A stretch of DNA of 47,143 bases from an uncultured Peptococcaceae bacterium (GTDB taxonomy: Bacteria; Bacillota; Peptococcia; Peptococcales; Peptococcaceae): assembly GCA_900552455.1 (NCBI GenBank), contig URZX01000020.1, positions 1-47,143 on the forward strand, read 5' to 3'. The notes beneath the pieces are model-generated. The model was not told the origin of the DNA and did no database searches. It saw nothing but the letters and a program-made list of their open reading frames with translations. Positions 1 to 7,836 of the stretch are shown piece by piece (the stretch's first letter is position 1; the number at the start of each line of letters is the position of its first letter). The translations under genes were made by a program, and so were the position numbers.

Positions 1-7
1 CATGCGA

Positions 8-835
8 TCAGTCTTCAACGATGACGACGCGGCGGTGTGGCTCGTTGCCTTCGCTGTAGGATGTGACGCCTTTGATCTTTTCAACGGTGATGTGGATGAT
101 GCGGCGTTCGGCGGCGTTCATTGGGCTCAATGTGACGCGGCGATGGGTGCGGCGGCATTTTTCGGCCATGCGCTGGGCGAGGTTTTCGAGCTTGTCGGCC
201 TGGCGTTCGCGATAATTTTCGACGTCGAAGATGACGCCGCGATGATTTTCGACTTTGCCGTTGATGACGAGGCTCATGAGGAACTGGATGGCGTTGAGGG
301 TTTCGCCGTGGCGGCCGATGAGGATGCCGACGTGTTCGCCGGTGACGTCGAAGCGGATGGTGCCGGCGTCTTCGGAGACGTTTACGATGGCGTCTTCTAC
401 CTGAAGGGCTTTGAAGATCGGCCCGAGGAAGGCGAGGCCGACTTCTTCAGCGCTGGCGTCTTCTGGCAGGGTCTGGACTTCTGCGGCTGCCTGGGCGCTG
501 GCGGCGCTAAGGTCTTCAACGATGATCTGGGTCTCCTCTTCCTGTGGGGTTGGGGCACTTTCGGAAGGGGCCGGGGTGATCTTGGTTGGTTCTTCTTTTA
601 CTGCTTCTTTAACGGGCGCTGGCTGCTCTTCTTTTTTTGGTTCTTCGAAGAGGATGTCGGGCACGTTTTTATTGACTTCGATGATGGCGTCTTTGCTGCC
701 GATGCCGAAGATGCCGCGGCTTGGTTCCTGGATGACGGTGTAGCCGTTTTTGACGGCGTCGATCTTCCAGATATCGGCGGCCTTTTTGATGGCTTCCTCG
801 ACGGTTTTGGCGGTTATCTTCATTTTTTCAATCAT
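8..835 (-). CDS. jag: Jag/KhpB RNA-binding protein
   Basis: Predicted 275-residue RNA-binding protein of the Jag (SpoIIIJ-associated, KhpB) family, which acts in the cytoplasm and in other Gram-positives influences cell elongation and division through RNA binding. Visible in order: a Jag-N domain (about 1-52, with GIFGIGSKDA), a Pro/Glu/Ala-rich linker (about 60-140), a KH domain with IGRHGETLNAIQ, and a C-terminal R3H domain with RRIIH. The ATG at 835 is chosen over an in-frame start six codons upstream because an AGGGGGAA ribosome-binding site (842-849) lies 6 nt before it. The gene is complete, with TGA at 8-10. It follows yidC by 30 nt, the usual yidC-jag pairing, and probably shares its transcript. 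Confidence 0.93.
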   Translation of the reverse strand: MIEKMKITAKTVEEAIKKAADIWKIDAVKNGYTVIQEPSRGIFGIGSKDAIIEVNKNVPDILFEEPKKEEQPAPVKEAVKEEPTKITPAPSESAPTPQEEETQIIVEDLSAASAQAAAEVQTLPEDASAEEVGLAFLGPIFKALQVEDAIVNVSEDAGTIRFDVTGEHVGILIGRHGETLNAIQFLMSLVINGKVENHRGVIFDVENYRERQADKLENLAQRMAEKCRRTHRRVTLSPMNAAERRIIHITVEKIKGVTSYSEGNEPHRRVVIVED

Positions 836-865
836 GTCTATTTCCCCCTGCAAGCTGTTACGCGG

Positions 866-1738
866 TCACTTTTTCTTTGGCGCGTGGTAGGTGGCGGAGC
901 TGCCTTCTTTGGCTGGTGCCTGATATTTTGCTTCGCGCTTTTTGGCTTTGTGCTCGTTTTTGAGCTGCTGTTTGGTTTTCTTTTTGGATTTGTTCTGGCC
1001 GCGTTTCTTTTCTTCTTCGAGCTCTTTCTGGCGTTCCGCTTCGCGAGCGGCGCGTTCTTCGGCGCGTTTTGCGAGTTCTTTTTTGCGGACGCGGTTCATG
1101 TAGAGCTGCTGGAAGACCATGAAGCCGGATGTGGTGAGCCAGTAGATGACGAGCCCGCTAGGCATCTGGGTGGCGGAGAAGGCCATGATGAGTGGCATGA
1201 CGTAGAGCATCATCTTCATGGTCATGTTCATTGGGTTGGAAGGGTCCATGGCCTGTGGGTTGATGCTCATGGCGATCTTCTGCTGGATGAACATGATGAT
1301 GCCGAGTACGATCGGCAGGATGTAGGTTGGGTCTGTGTTATTGAGGCTGGAGATCCAGAAGAAATTGGCGTGGGCGCTGTCGGCGAAGTTGTAGTCGCGG
1401 ATGGCCCAGAAGAGGATGTAGAGGATTGGCAGCTGGATCAGGATTGGCAGGCAGCCGGCGGCTGGCTTGACGTTGTATTCCTGATAGAGCTTCATCATTT
1501 CTTCGGAGAGCTTTTCGCGGTTGTTGGCGTACTGCTTCTGCAGGCGCTGCAGCTCTGGCTGGATCTCTGTCATCCCGAGCATGGATTTCATCTGCATGAT
1601 GGTCAGCGGCAGCAGGATGATGCGCACGATGAGACCGAGGATGATGATGGCGAGGGCATAGCTCGGGAAGTTGATGGCGTTGGTCAGGCTGTATAAGGCA
1701 TCGATGAACGATGTAAAAATACTAACTAATGTGCTCAA
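866..1738 (-). CDS. yidC: YidC/Oxa1 membrane protein insertase
   Basis: 290-residue insertase that places membrane proteins into the cytoplasmic membrane, alone or with SecYEG. Hydrophobic segments lie at about 22-45, 92-112, 135-155 and 177-205. The conserved groove Arg is in the first (GLIVRIILLPL), and KPAAGCLPILIQLP is typical of the family. The tail from about 215 is Lys/Arg/Glu-rich, as in single-domain Gram-positive YidC. There is no lipobox. The start is TTG at 1738 with GAGAGG (1745-1750) 6 nt upstream; an in-frame TGA a dozen codons further up excludes a longer form. A much stronger AGGAGGTG at 1773-1780 has no start codon at a usable distance. Sits between yidD and jag. Confidence 0.93.
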   Translation of the reverse strand: MSTLVSIFTSFIDALYSLTNAINFPSYALAIIILGLIVRIILLPLTIMQMKSMLGMTEIQPELQRLQKQYANNREKLSEEMMKLYQEYNVKPAAGCLPILIQLPILYILFWAIRDYNFADSAHANFFWISSLNNTDPTYILPIVLGIIMFIQQKIAMSINPQAMDPSNPMNMTMKMMLYVMPLIMAFSATQMPSGLVIYWLTTSGFMVFQQLYMNRVRKKELAKRAEERAAREAERQKELEEEKKRGQNKSKKKTKQQLKNEHKAKKREAKYQAPAKEGSSATYHAPKKK

Positions 1739-1801
1739 GTAGTGCCTCTCTCGCGCTGGGCGATGAGGCGTTCACCTCCTAGGGCTTGTGTGTTGTGTGG
1801 G

Positions 1802-2026
1802 TCAGGGTACTGGATCGTAGCCACCTTTGGAAAATGGGTTGCAGCGCAGGATGCGCCATAGTACGAGGGCGCTGCCTTTGAGGGCGCCGTATTTTGTGAT
1901 GGCTTCGATGGCGTAGGCGGAACAGGTGGGCACGAATCGGCAGGTGGGGCCGCCTTTGAGGGCGGAGAGGTACTGCTGATAAAAACGGATGATGGTGATG
2001 AGGCCGTTTTTAATGATTGGTTTCAT
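1802..2026 (-). CDS. yidD: YidD membrane protein insertion efficiency factor
   Basis: 74-residue member of the YidD (DUF37, Haemolytic) family, a small membrane-associated factor thought to assist YidC-dependent insertion. The family pattern is clear: an amphipathic N-terminus with [12 protein letters not shown], then [15 protein letters not shown] with the two conserved Cys, and a C-terminal [13 protein letters not shown]. Length is normal. It overlaps the end of rnpA by 17 nt, which implies translational coupling, and lies 63 nt upstream of yidC in the same transcript. Confidence 0.93.
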   Translation of the reverse strand: MKPIIKNGLITIIRFYQQYLSALKGGPTCRFVPTCSAYAIEAITKYGALKGSALVLWRILRCNPFSKGGYDPVP

Positions 2027-2354
2027 AGATACCGCTTCTTTCCGCTAGTTGTAAAAATGCTTTTTCTAAAGCAGGATAATCGAGGGTGGTGATGTCCTTG
2101 CGGGCGACCACCACGATGTCGTAGGCACGGAAGCCTTCCCAGTTGAGTCGGACGATCTCGGAAAAGCGCCGTTTGTAGCGATTTCTGACATGGGCTTTGC
2201 CGATCTTTTTGGAGAGGGAAAAGCCAAAGCGGGCATGGCCGCAATCGTTTTCCTTCATATATATGACCATGTATTGGTTGGCCTTGGAATGCTTGTGATG
2301 ATATATATGAGAAAAGCTTTCTCTCTTTTTGATCCTTCGTGGCGAAGCCAGCAT
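2010..2354 (-). CDS. rnpA: Ribonuclease P protein component
   Basis: 114-residue protein subunit of RNase P, which supports the catalytic RNA in removing 5' leaders from pre-tRNAs. The diagnostic basic helix is present as [18 protein letters not shown] (RNR motif), preceded by RFGFSLSK. Length matches the family. It is separated from rpmH by a hairpin with a T-run (2384-2419) that probably lowers rnpA expression relative to ribosomal protein L34. It overlaps yidD by 17 nt. Confidence 0.95.
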   Translation of the reverse strand: MLASPRRIKKRESFSHIYHHKHSKANQYMVIYMKENDCGHARFGFSLSKKIGKAHVRNRYKRRFSEIVRLNWEGFRAYDIVVVARKDITTLDYPALEKAFLQLAERSGIYETNH

Positions 2355-2383
2355 GTTTTCACACCCTTTTTTGACAATAAAGA

Positions 2384-2419
2384 TAAAAAAGGCCTGATCG
2401 AACGATGAAGGCCTTCTTA
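2384..2419 (-). terminator. Attenuating terminator between rpmH and rnpA
   Basis: On the minus strand an AGGCCTT stem pairs across a 13-nt loop (arms 2409-2415 and 2389-2395) and runs straight into a T-rich tract (2384-2390). As rnpA has no other obvious promoter, this is best read as a partial terminator that sets different L34 and RnpA levels. Confidence 0.65.
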
Positions 2420-2444
2420 TCTCTATCTCAAGTGTCTTTCACAA

Positions 2445-2579
2445 TTACGCGCTGAGCACTTTTCTTCCTTTTGCTCTTCTTCTCTTCAAGACATTGCGAC
2501 CGGTTTTGGAAAGCATTCTTCTGCGGAAGCCATGAACGCGTTTGTGTTTCTTATTCTTTGGCTGATATGTGCGTTTCAT
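2445..2579 (-). CDS. rpmH: 50S ribosomal protein L34
   Basis: Short gene read directly from the minus strand: 44 residues beginning [19 protein letters not shown] and ending in GRKVLSA, essentially the consensus L34 sequence of the large ribosomal subunit. ATG is at 2577-2579 and TAA at 2445-2447. A strong AGGAGGTG ribosome-binding site lies just upstream on the minus strand. It is the first gene of the rpmH-rnpA-yidD-yidC-jag unit and diverges from dnaA across the origin, the classical arrangement in Bacteria. Confidence 0.97.
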   Translation of the reverse strand: MKRTYQPKNKKHKRVHGFRRRMLSKTGRNVLKRRRAKGRKVLSA

Positions 2580-2617
2580 ATTCACACCTCCTGTGACCTA
2601 GTTTACATGCATCTATC

Positions 2618-2646
2618 AATTTACTATAGAGGTGGGCGTTTGTCAA
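2618..2646 (-). promoter_or_regulatory. rpmH promoter
   Basis: On the minus strand TTGACA (2641-2646), a 17-nt spacer and TAAATT (2618-2623) form a sigma-A type promoter about 40 nt before the rpmH start. Confidence 0.6.
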
Positions 2647-3366
2647 TGGTTTTTGCGTATTTCGTGGGGATTTTTCGCTGGTTTTCGACGAAAGTATGGG
2701 CGTATTTTTATTGAAGGGTTTTCAGCAGAAATGCGCGCATGGATTTTTCGCTGATGGTAAAAAACGCAGGCTGATCGTTCTGGAAATTTGCTGGCGGCGA
2801 CGAAGGAAAAATGCGCGGCAAAAAATGATCGCGCGCTGAACGCGGGACGCGGAAATTTCTGTGGCTGTGAAGCGTGGGGCTTGGGAAAACTTGTCGAAAG
2901 CTGGGTGAATTTACTGTCATTTTTCCACACGTTTCGACACTTTTCCACACAATTTCTGTGGAAAAGTGCATATCTGGCCCTTTGGCGTTGTGTGGCCTAC
3001 TAGCGGGTGTGGGCTGTTTATTTTTTGTGGAAATCGCTGATCTTACCAAAAAAGCTGTGCGGAAAAAAATTTTTGGCTGTGGAAAAGTTTTTTTTCGATC
3101 CTTGGGATATGTGGAAAACTCCTGGCATCTGCTGGAAAAGCGCGCATGATACGCCCTCATGATAAAATAGAACGCGCGATCTATGTTGAAAAGGCTGTGG
3201 AAAAGTCCATTTTTTATGCACAGGGCGGCCTCTGGAGAGGGTGCGAAAATAAAAATTGTATGCTATGATTAGGGAAGCACAAAAATCAGACGCTGCTTTT
3301 CCACACGCGAACGATCCACAAGTTGTGGAAAACGCGCCTCATCATAAAGTATTTTGGAGGAACATT
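2647..3366. other. oriC: oriC, upstream DnaA-box cluster
   Basis: Non-coding region between the divergent rpmH and dnaA genes. It carries many DnaA boxes, mostly TTTTCCACA or its complement: 2921-2929, 2941-2949, 2957-2965, 3078-3086, 3110-3118, 3196-3204, 3297-3305 and 3324-3332, plus a perfect TTATGCACA at 3214-3222. Density rises towards dnaA, and the last two boxes lie between the dnaA promoter and its start, which suggests autoregulation. 2647-2920 holds no recognisable gene or box. This is half of a bipartite origin; the other half is between dnaA and dnaN. Confidence 0.88.
3261..3269 (+). promoter_or_regulatory. Extended -10 promoter of dnaA
   Basis: TGCTATGAT is an extended -10 element about 95 nt before the dnaA start. 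No good -35 is seen. DnaA boxes at 3297 and 3324 lie just downstream, where DnaA binding would repress transcription. Confidence 0.5.
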
Positions 3367-4794
3367 ATGGAACAATTTTACATGCAGGCCTGGCAGACGG
3401 CCATCATGAAAATGCAGGACGAGGTGAGTCCTTTTGTTTTCGATGCATGGTACAGGGATCTTCTGCCGATCGATTTTGTTGACCACCGCTATGTGGTGGA
3501 GGTGAACAACGACACGATGCTTCTTGGCCTGACGAAGCAGGGCTTTGGCGAATCGCTCTTGCATTGGGTGAAGATCGCGCTGGGCGACGATCAGGCGGAC
3601 ATCCAGTATCTGAACAGCGAGGATGCGGCGCTTTTCCGCACGCGCATGGCGTCGATCAAGGAAAACACGACGAATTTTGCGGAGCCGTCGAGCGAGGTGC
3701 TTTTTGACAACATGGCGTGCTCACCGAAGGTGGCGCCGCGGCTGGAGGTTTTGGACGGGCACCGTCTGCAGCCGAACTACACGTTCGACACGTTTGTCAT
3801 TGGTAAGAACAACGAGCAGTGCCGGGCGCTGTGCAAGGCGATCGCGGACGATATGAGCCGGGATCTCTACTGCACGAAGAGCATCAACCCGCTGTTTATC
3901 TACGGCAATTCGGGGCTGGGAAAGACGCACTTGTTGAATGCGATCGCTTTTCAAATCCTGCAGGCGCAGCCGGAGGCGAAGATCAAGTTCACGACGTGCG
4001 AGAACTTTGTCAACGAATACATTGCGTCGATCAATCCGAACCAGAATTCGGCGCCGGCTTTTCGCAGCAAGTACCGCAGTGTGGATATTCTCCTGATCGA
4101 CGATATCCAGTTCCTGACTGGGAAGGAAGGGACGCAGGAAGAATTCTTCCATACGTTCGAGGAGCTGCGCAACAACAACCGCCAGATCATCATCACATCG
4201 GATAAGCTGCCGCGCGAGATTCCGGACCTGGAGGAGCGTTTGGTGACGCGCTTTGAGGGCGGGGTGCTCAGTAACATCCAGGTGCCAAATGTGGAGACGC
4301 GTATTGCGATCTTGCAGAAGAAGGCGGAAATGGAAAACGCTGTGGTGGACAATCGCATCATTGAATACATTGTCGACAATGTGGCGGTGAACATCCGCAC
4401 GCTGGAGGGTGCGCTGCAGACGGTGATCAGCACGGCGCGCATTTCAAACCAGCCGATCACGCTGGAGCTTGCGGAGCGCACGATCAAAAACAAGGTGGCG
4501 CACGAAAAGCATCTGACGCAGGATATTGTGATCACGAAGGTGTGCGAGTACTATGGCCTTTCGCGAGACAAGATGATGGGCACGAGCCGCAAGAAGGATG
4601 TGCTCTTGCCGCGTCAGGTGTCGATGTATTTCTGCCGCAATCTGCTGTCGATGAGTCTGCCGGCGATCGGCAAGCTGTTTAAGAAGGACCACAGCACGGT
4701 CTCGAACGCGATCGACAAGATCGAGGAAGGGATGCGCCAGGATCCGCTGTTACAGAGCGATATTGCAAACATCCGCCGCGCGATCGAGGCCTGA
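3367..4794 (+). CDS. dnaA: Chromosomal replication initiator DnaA
   Basis: 475-residue AAA+ initiator that binds DnaA boxes and opens the origin. Domain I occupies about 1-85 and a short linker follows. Domain III has Walker A GNSGLGKTH (180-188) and Walker B ILLIDDIQF (241-249). Domain IV has the box-recognition signature DHSTVSNAI (441-449). The ATG at 3367 is chosen because GGAGG (3356-3360) lies 6 nt upstream and the protein starts like other DnaA proteins; the longer open frame reaches back through the promoter. Origin sequence flanks both sides. dnaN follows after 562 nt of DnaA-box DNA. Confidence 0.98.
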   Translation: MEQFYMQAWQTAIMKMQDEVSPFVFDAWYRDLLPIDFVDHRYVVEVNNDTMLLGLTKQGFGESLLHWVKIALGDDQADIQYLNSEDAALFRTRMASIKENTTNFAEPSSEVLFDNMACSPKVAPRLEVLDGHRLQPNYTFDTFVIGKNNEQCRALCKAIADDMSRDLYCTKSINPLFIYGNSGLGKTHLLNAIAFQILQAQPEAKIKFTTCENFVNEYIASINPNQNSAPAFRSKYRSVDILLIDDIQFLTGKEGTQEEFFHTFEELRNNNRQIIITSDKLPREIPDLEERLVTRFEGGVLSNIQVPNVETRIAILQKKAEMENAVVDNRIIEYIVDNVAVNIRTLEGALQTVISTARISNQPITLELAERTIKNKVAHEKHLTQDIVITKVCEYYGLSRDKMMGTSRKKDVLLPRQVSMYFCRNLLSMSLPAIGKLFKKDHSTVSNAIDKIEEGMRQDPLLQSDIANIRRAIEA

Positions 4795-5304
4795 GGCGCT
4801 TCATGCACGGAGGCTTTGATAATATGCAGCGGCTGGAGCTTTGGAAAACTTTTTGGCGATTTTGACGCGGCTGGATCGTTTTCCACAGGTTTCCCGGGAC
4901 GGTTAGAAATTTTCCTGGGATTTCTGTGGAAAACCCGCAAAAATCCGTTAAAATCGCTGCATTTATCCACAATGTTATCCACAATCGGCGTTTTATTGTG
5001 GATAAATCCACAGTTTTTCTAAGGATTAGGGCGCTGGTCCGACGCTTTTCGCGGCTAAAAAGTCGGCGGAATGGTGGGATTTGCAAATGGCCTGCTGACG
5101 CTGGATATCCACATCCATGAATTTTTATGCACGCATCCTGCACAGGTTTTTCCACGAAATGGTTTTCCACATGTGGGTTTGCGTGGAAAACGAAAAACGC
5201 TGTGGAAGCTGTTGAAAACTGGCCTCTGCTCTCCACATGGTTTTAGACAGGGGCGAAGCCGCGCTGGCGCTGGTGCGGGAGGAGTTTTCAACGAATCCAC
5301 AGGC
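4795..5304. other. oriC: oriC, downstream DnaA-box cluster
   Basis: Non-coding dnaA-dnaN interval. Perfect TTATCCACA boxes lie at 4963-4971, 4975-4983 and, inverted, 4997-5005. TTTTCCACA-type boxes lie at 4879-4887, 4925-4933 and 5163-5171, with near matches at 5105-5113 and 5293-5301. The three perfect boxes within 43 nt are the highest-affinity cluster in the window. Together with the cluster upstream of dnaA this gives the bipartite origin layout known from Bacillus subtilis. Confidence 0.9.
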
Positions 5305-5335
5305 ACTACTAATACTACTACTAACTTACTTATTA
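5293..5335. other. DNA unwinding element with DnaA-trios
   Basis: A DnaA-box-like GAATCCACA (5293-5301) and a short GC spacer are followed by trinucleotides CTA (5306, 5309, 5315, 5318, 5321) and ATA (5312). Read on the complementary strand these are 3'-GAT-5' type DnaA-trios in register, followed by an AT-rich stretch. This is the arrangement of the basal unwinding element of Bacillus subtilis oriC, so strand opening is predicted here, just before dnaN. Confidence 0.82.
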
Positions 5336-5356
5336 AAGAAGGAGAAGAAGACGACC

Positions 5357-6478
5357 ATGAAATTTACGGCTATCAAAGACAATCTCACGAGCGGCCTGAG
5401 CATTGTGCAGCGTGCGCTGTCGACGAAGAGTGTGCAGCCTATCCTGAGCGGTATCTACCTTTCGGCGAAAAACGGCCACCTGACGATGGTCGCGACGGAC
5501 ACGATCGAAAACGCGGGGCTGCGCATTCAGTGCACGGTGCCGGTGGAGGTGCTCGAGGAAGGGGAAACGGTTGTCAGCGGCAAGAGCTTCCGCGAATTTG
5601 TTTCCCGCTTGCCGGATACGAACCTGCTTTTTGAAAATACTTCCTATAATGGTCAGGACAAAATGACGATCCACTACGACGGCAATGCGACGGAGATGAT
5701 CGGCTGGCCGGGCTATGATTTTCCAAAGCCTCCGCAGATGGAGATTTTGCACTGCATGAGCATTTCTCAGCAGACGCTGTCGGATCTGGTGCGTCAGACG
5801 TCGTTTGCGGCGCGCAAGGAGGATCTGCGCCCGATCTTTACGGGGCTGCTCTTTGAGGTGAGCGGCAACGATGTGACGGTTGTGGGCACGGACTCGTTCC
5901 GTCTGGCGATGATGGAAGAAAAGGTGAACAACGAAACGGGCGATGATTTCCACGTTGTGATCCCTGTGCGCGCGCTGCAGGAGCTGATTGGGATCGTGGA
6001 TGAGGATGCGATCATCTATATTTCTGTGACGAAGAACCAGATCCTTTTTGAAAGCGGCGATGTGCAGATGACGAGCCAGCTGATCAAGGGGGAATTCCCT
6101 CCTTATCGCGCGGCGCTGCCAAAGGCGCACACGACGCATTTTGACATTGACCGCACGGCGCTCAAGAGCTCGATCGAGCGCGCGACGCTTTTTGGCCGCG
6201 ACAACAGCGGCACGACGGTGATCCGGTTGAATGTGGAAGGCGGCAAGCTGACGATCAAAACGGCGAGCGAACGCGGCCAGGTCAACGAGGCGCTGGATAT
6301 TTATATGGAAGGCGACGAGGTGAACATTCTCTTCAATGCGAACTTCCTGACGGATGCGCTGTCGAAGATGCATTACGATGCGCTGGATGTGGAGATGAGC
6401 GGCGATCTTGGGCCATGTGTGTTCAAGCCGAAGAACGACGAGCGCTATCTCTATCTCTTGCTGCCGCTGAGACAGTAA
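5357..6478 (+). CDS. dnaN: DNA polymerase III sliding clamp (beta subunit)
   Basis: 373-residue beta clamp that encircles DNA and tethers the replicative polymerase. The start MKFTAIKDNL is typical, the three-fold repeat length is normal, and the C-terminus has the usual NDERYLYLLLPLR ending. The ATG at 5357 follows AAGAAGGAGAAG; the 40 codons of open frame before it lie in the unwinding element and are not coding. recF begins after a single nucleotide, so the two genes are co-transcribed. Confidence 0.97.
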   Translation: MKFTAIKDNLTSGLSIVQRALSTKSVQPILSGIYLSAKNGHLTMVATDTIENAGLRIQCTVPVEVLEEGETVVSGKSFREFVSRLPDTNLLFENTSYNGQDKMTIHYDGNATEMIGWPGYDFPKPPQMEILHCMSISQQTLSDLVRQTSFAARKEDLRPIFTGLLFEVSGNDVTVVGTDSFRLAMMEEKVNNETGDDFHVVIPVRALQELIGIVDEDAIIYISVTKNQILFESGDVQMTSQLIKGEFPPYRAALPKAHTTHFDIDRTALKSSIERATLFGRDNSGTTVIRLNVEGGKLTIKTASERGQVNEALDIYMEGDEVNILFNANFLTDALSKMHYDALDVEMSGDLGPCVFKPKNDERYLYLLLPLRQ

Positions 6479-6479
6479 G

Positions 6480-7604
6480 ATGCTCCTCAAGGAACTTACG
6501 CTCAGGGACTGGCGCAACTACGATAGCACGACGATCACGCTGCACCCTACGCTGAATGTTTTTCTGGGGCCAAATGGCCAGGGTAAGACGAATCTTTTGG
6601 AGAGCATTTTTTATCTCTGCTACGGCAAAAATTTTCGCGGCAACAAGGACCGCGAGCTGGTGCATTGGAACCGTCAGTTTTTCCGGCTGGAGGCGCTGTT
6701 TGCGCTGGATGAAACGAGCCGCACGCACCATCTGGAGATCTACTACGACGCTGTGCGCCGCAAGGCTGTGAAGCTCAACGGTGTGCGCTACGGCCGCCTG
6801 CGCGCTTTGCCGGTGCGTTTGGCGGCTGTGCTCTTCACGCCGGATGATCTGGGGATCATCAAGGGCGGTCCGGCGGAGCGCCGGCGTTTTATCGACCGCG
6901 AGCTGGAGGCGCTGTTTGCGGATTATGAGCAGACGCGCCACAGCTACGAGCGGGTGCTGAGCCAGCGCGGGGAGCTGTTGCGGGATATTCGCCGGCGGCG
7001 CGCGGAGCGCGAGCAGCTGGTGCCGTGGAACCTGCAGCTGGTGGAACTGGGGGTGCGGATGATCCGCCGCCGGCTGGATCTGTTGGCGTTTCTGGTGCCG
7101 CAGGCGCGACGGGTGCATGCTTTTCTCACTGGCGAAAAGGGCAGCTTCAATGTGACGTATCAATCGAGCCTGGGCCAGGTGCTGCACGAAAACGATGCGG
7201 TGATGAAAACGCATTTTCTCGAGCGGTTGGCGGAGGTGGAAGCGGAGGAGATCGCCCGCGGGCAGAGCCTGCTGGGGCCGCATCGCGACGATCTGATCTT
7301 CTACGAAAACGGCATCGATCTGCGCACCTACGGCAGCCAGGGCCAGCAGCGCACGGCGATCCTGTCGATGAAGATGGCGGCGATCGACGCTTACGAGCAG
7401 CATCTCGGCACGAAGCCCCTGCTCCTTTTGGACGATGTGATGAGCGAGCTGGACTTCGACCGCCAGCGCGCTGTGATGGAGATCGTCATCAAAAAGCAGA
7501 TCCAGACTTTTATCACAGGCACGGGATTGGATTTTACCTTCAAAAATTTCGGCTACGATCCTGTCTTCCACGTCCAGGAAGGCGCCATCGCCGAACAGAA
7601 ATGA
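6480..7604 (+). CDS. recF: DNA repair and replication protein RecF
   Basis: 374-residue SMC-like ATPase that loads RecA at single-strand gaps with RecO and RecR. Walker A GPNGQGKTN is at 30-38, the ABC signature region contains SQGQQRT (about 285-291), and Walker B is LLLLDDVMSELD (about 314-325). The start codon is 1 nt after dnaN. In many Bacillota a small S4-domain gene (yaaA) lies between dnaN and recF and gyrB follows; neither is present here. A terminator closes the unit. Confidence 0.96.
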   Translation: MLLKELTLRDWRNYDSTTITLHPTLNVFLGPNGQGKTNLLESIFYLCYGKNFRGNKDRELVHWNRQFFRLEALFALDETSRTHHLEIYYDAVRRKAVKLNGVRYGRLRALPVRLAAVLFTPDDLGIIKGGPAERRRFIDRELEALFADYEQTRHSYERVLSQRGELLRDIRRRRAEREQLVPWNLQLVELGVRMIRRRLDLLAFLVPQARRVHAFLTGEKGSFNVTYQSSLGQVLHENDAVMKTHFLERLAEVEAEEIARGQSLLGPHRDDLIFYENGIDLRTYGSQGQQRTAILSMKMAAIDAYEQHLGTKPLLLLDDVMSELDFDRQRAVMEIVIKKQIQTFITGTGLDFTFKNFGYDPVFHVQEGAIAEQK

Positions 7605-7634
7605 CCAGTCAGCGAACGTTGGCTGGTTTTTTTG
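7605..7634 (+). terminator. Terminator after recF
   Basis: CCAGTCA and TGGCTGG arms (one G-T pair) with an 8-nt loop, followed by a run of seven or more T. It starts directly after the recF stop codon. Confidence 0.85.
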
Positions 7635-7688
7635 TTGCTGTTAAAGGCGCGGCGAGAAAAAATCCTGCCGAATGGGTCTGGATAGGCG

Positions 7689-7717
7689 TTGACAGGGCGT
7701 CATCATCGTGCTACTAT
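7689..7717 (+). promoter_or_regulatory. lon promoter
   Basis: TTGACA (7689-7694), a 17-nt spacer and TACTAT (7712-7717): a near-consensus sigma-A promoter. It predicts a leader of about 110 nt that contains the CIRCE-like element. Confidence 0.75.
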
Positions 7718-7788
7718 CATAGATAGCTAGAGATGCCCGATGTTGTCATATTTTATGTGGCGGCGAAGGTTTTTATTTTTGAAACGCT

Positions 7789-7815
7789 TTAGCACTCATG
7801 TTTTGAGATGGCTAG
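7789..7815 (+). promoter_or_regulatory. CIRCE-like HrcA operator upstream of lon
   Basis: The left half TTAGCACTC (7789-7797) is identical to the CIRCE consensus. Exactly 9 nt later GATGGCTAG (7807-7815) matches 6 of 9 positions of the right half GAGTGCTAA. It lies in the leader between promoter and ribosome-binding site, a normal position for CIRCE. The inference is HrcA heat-shock control of lon, with weaker binding because the right arm is degenerate. Confidence 0.6.
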
Positions 7816-7836
7816 TAAAGATAGGAGTTTTGCGAT

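Noticed and set aside
2..1696. 564-codon open frame on the plus strand opposite jag and yidC
   Set aside because: It is the antisense shadow of two well-supported genes, with low-complexity Phe/Gly/Asp-rich translation and no ribosome-binding site. Similar long shadows lie opposite dnaN (5333-6517), recF (6423-7571) and lon (7852-10110) and arise from codon bias.
2643..3221. Several short open frames within oriC on both strands
   Set aside because: They are repetitive, Phe/Lys/Arg-rich and lack ribosome-binding sites; the region is accounted for by DnaA boxes.
3256..3366. Longer dnaA and dnaN reading frames (starts at 3256 and 5237)
   Set aside because: They run through promoter, DnaA boxes and the unwinding element; good ribosome-binding sites and family-typical N-termini lie at 3367 and 5357.
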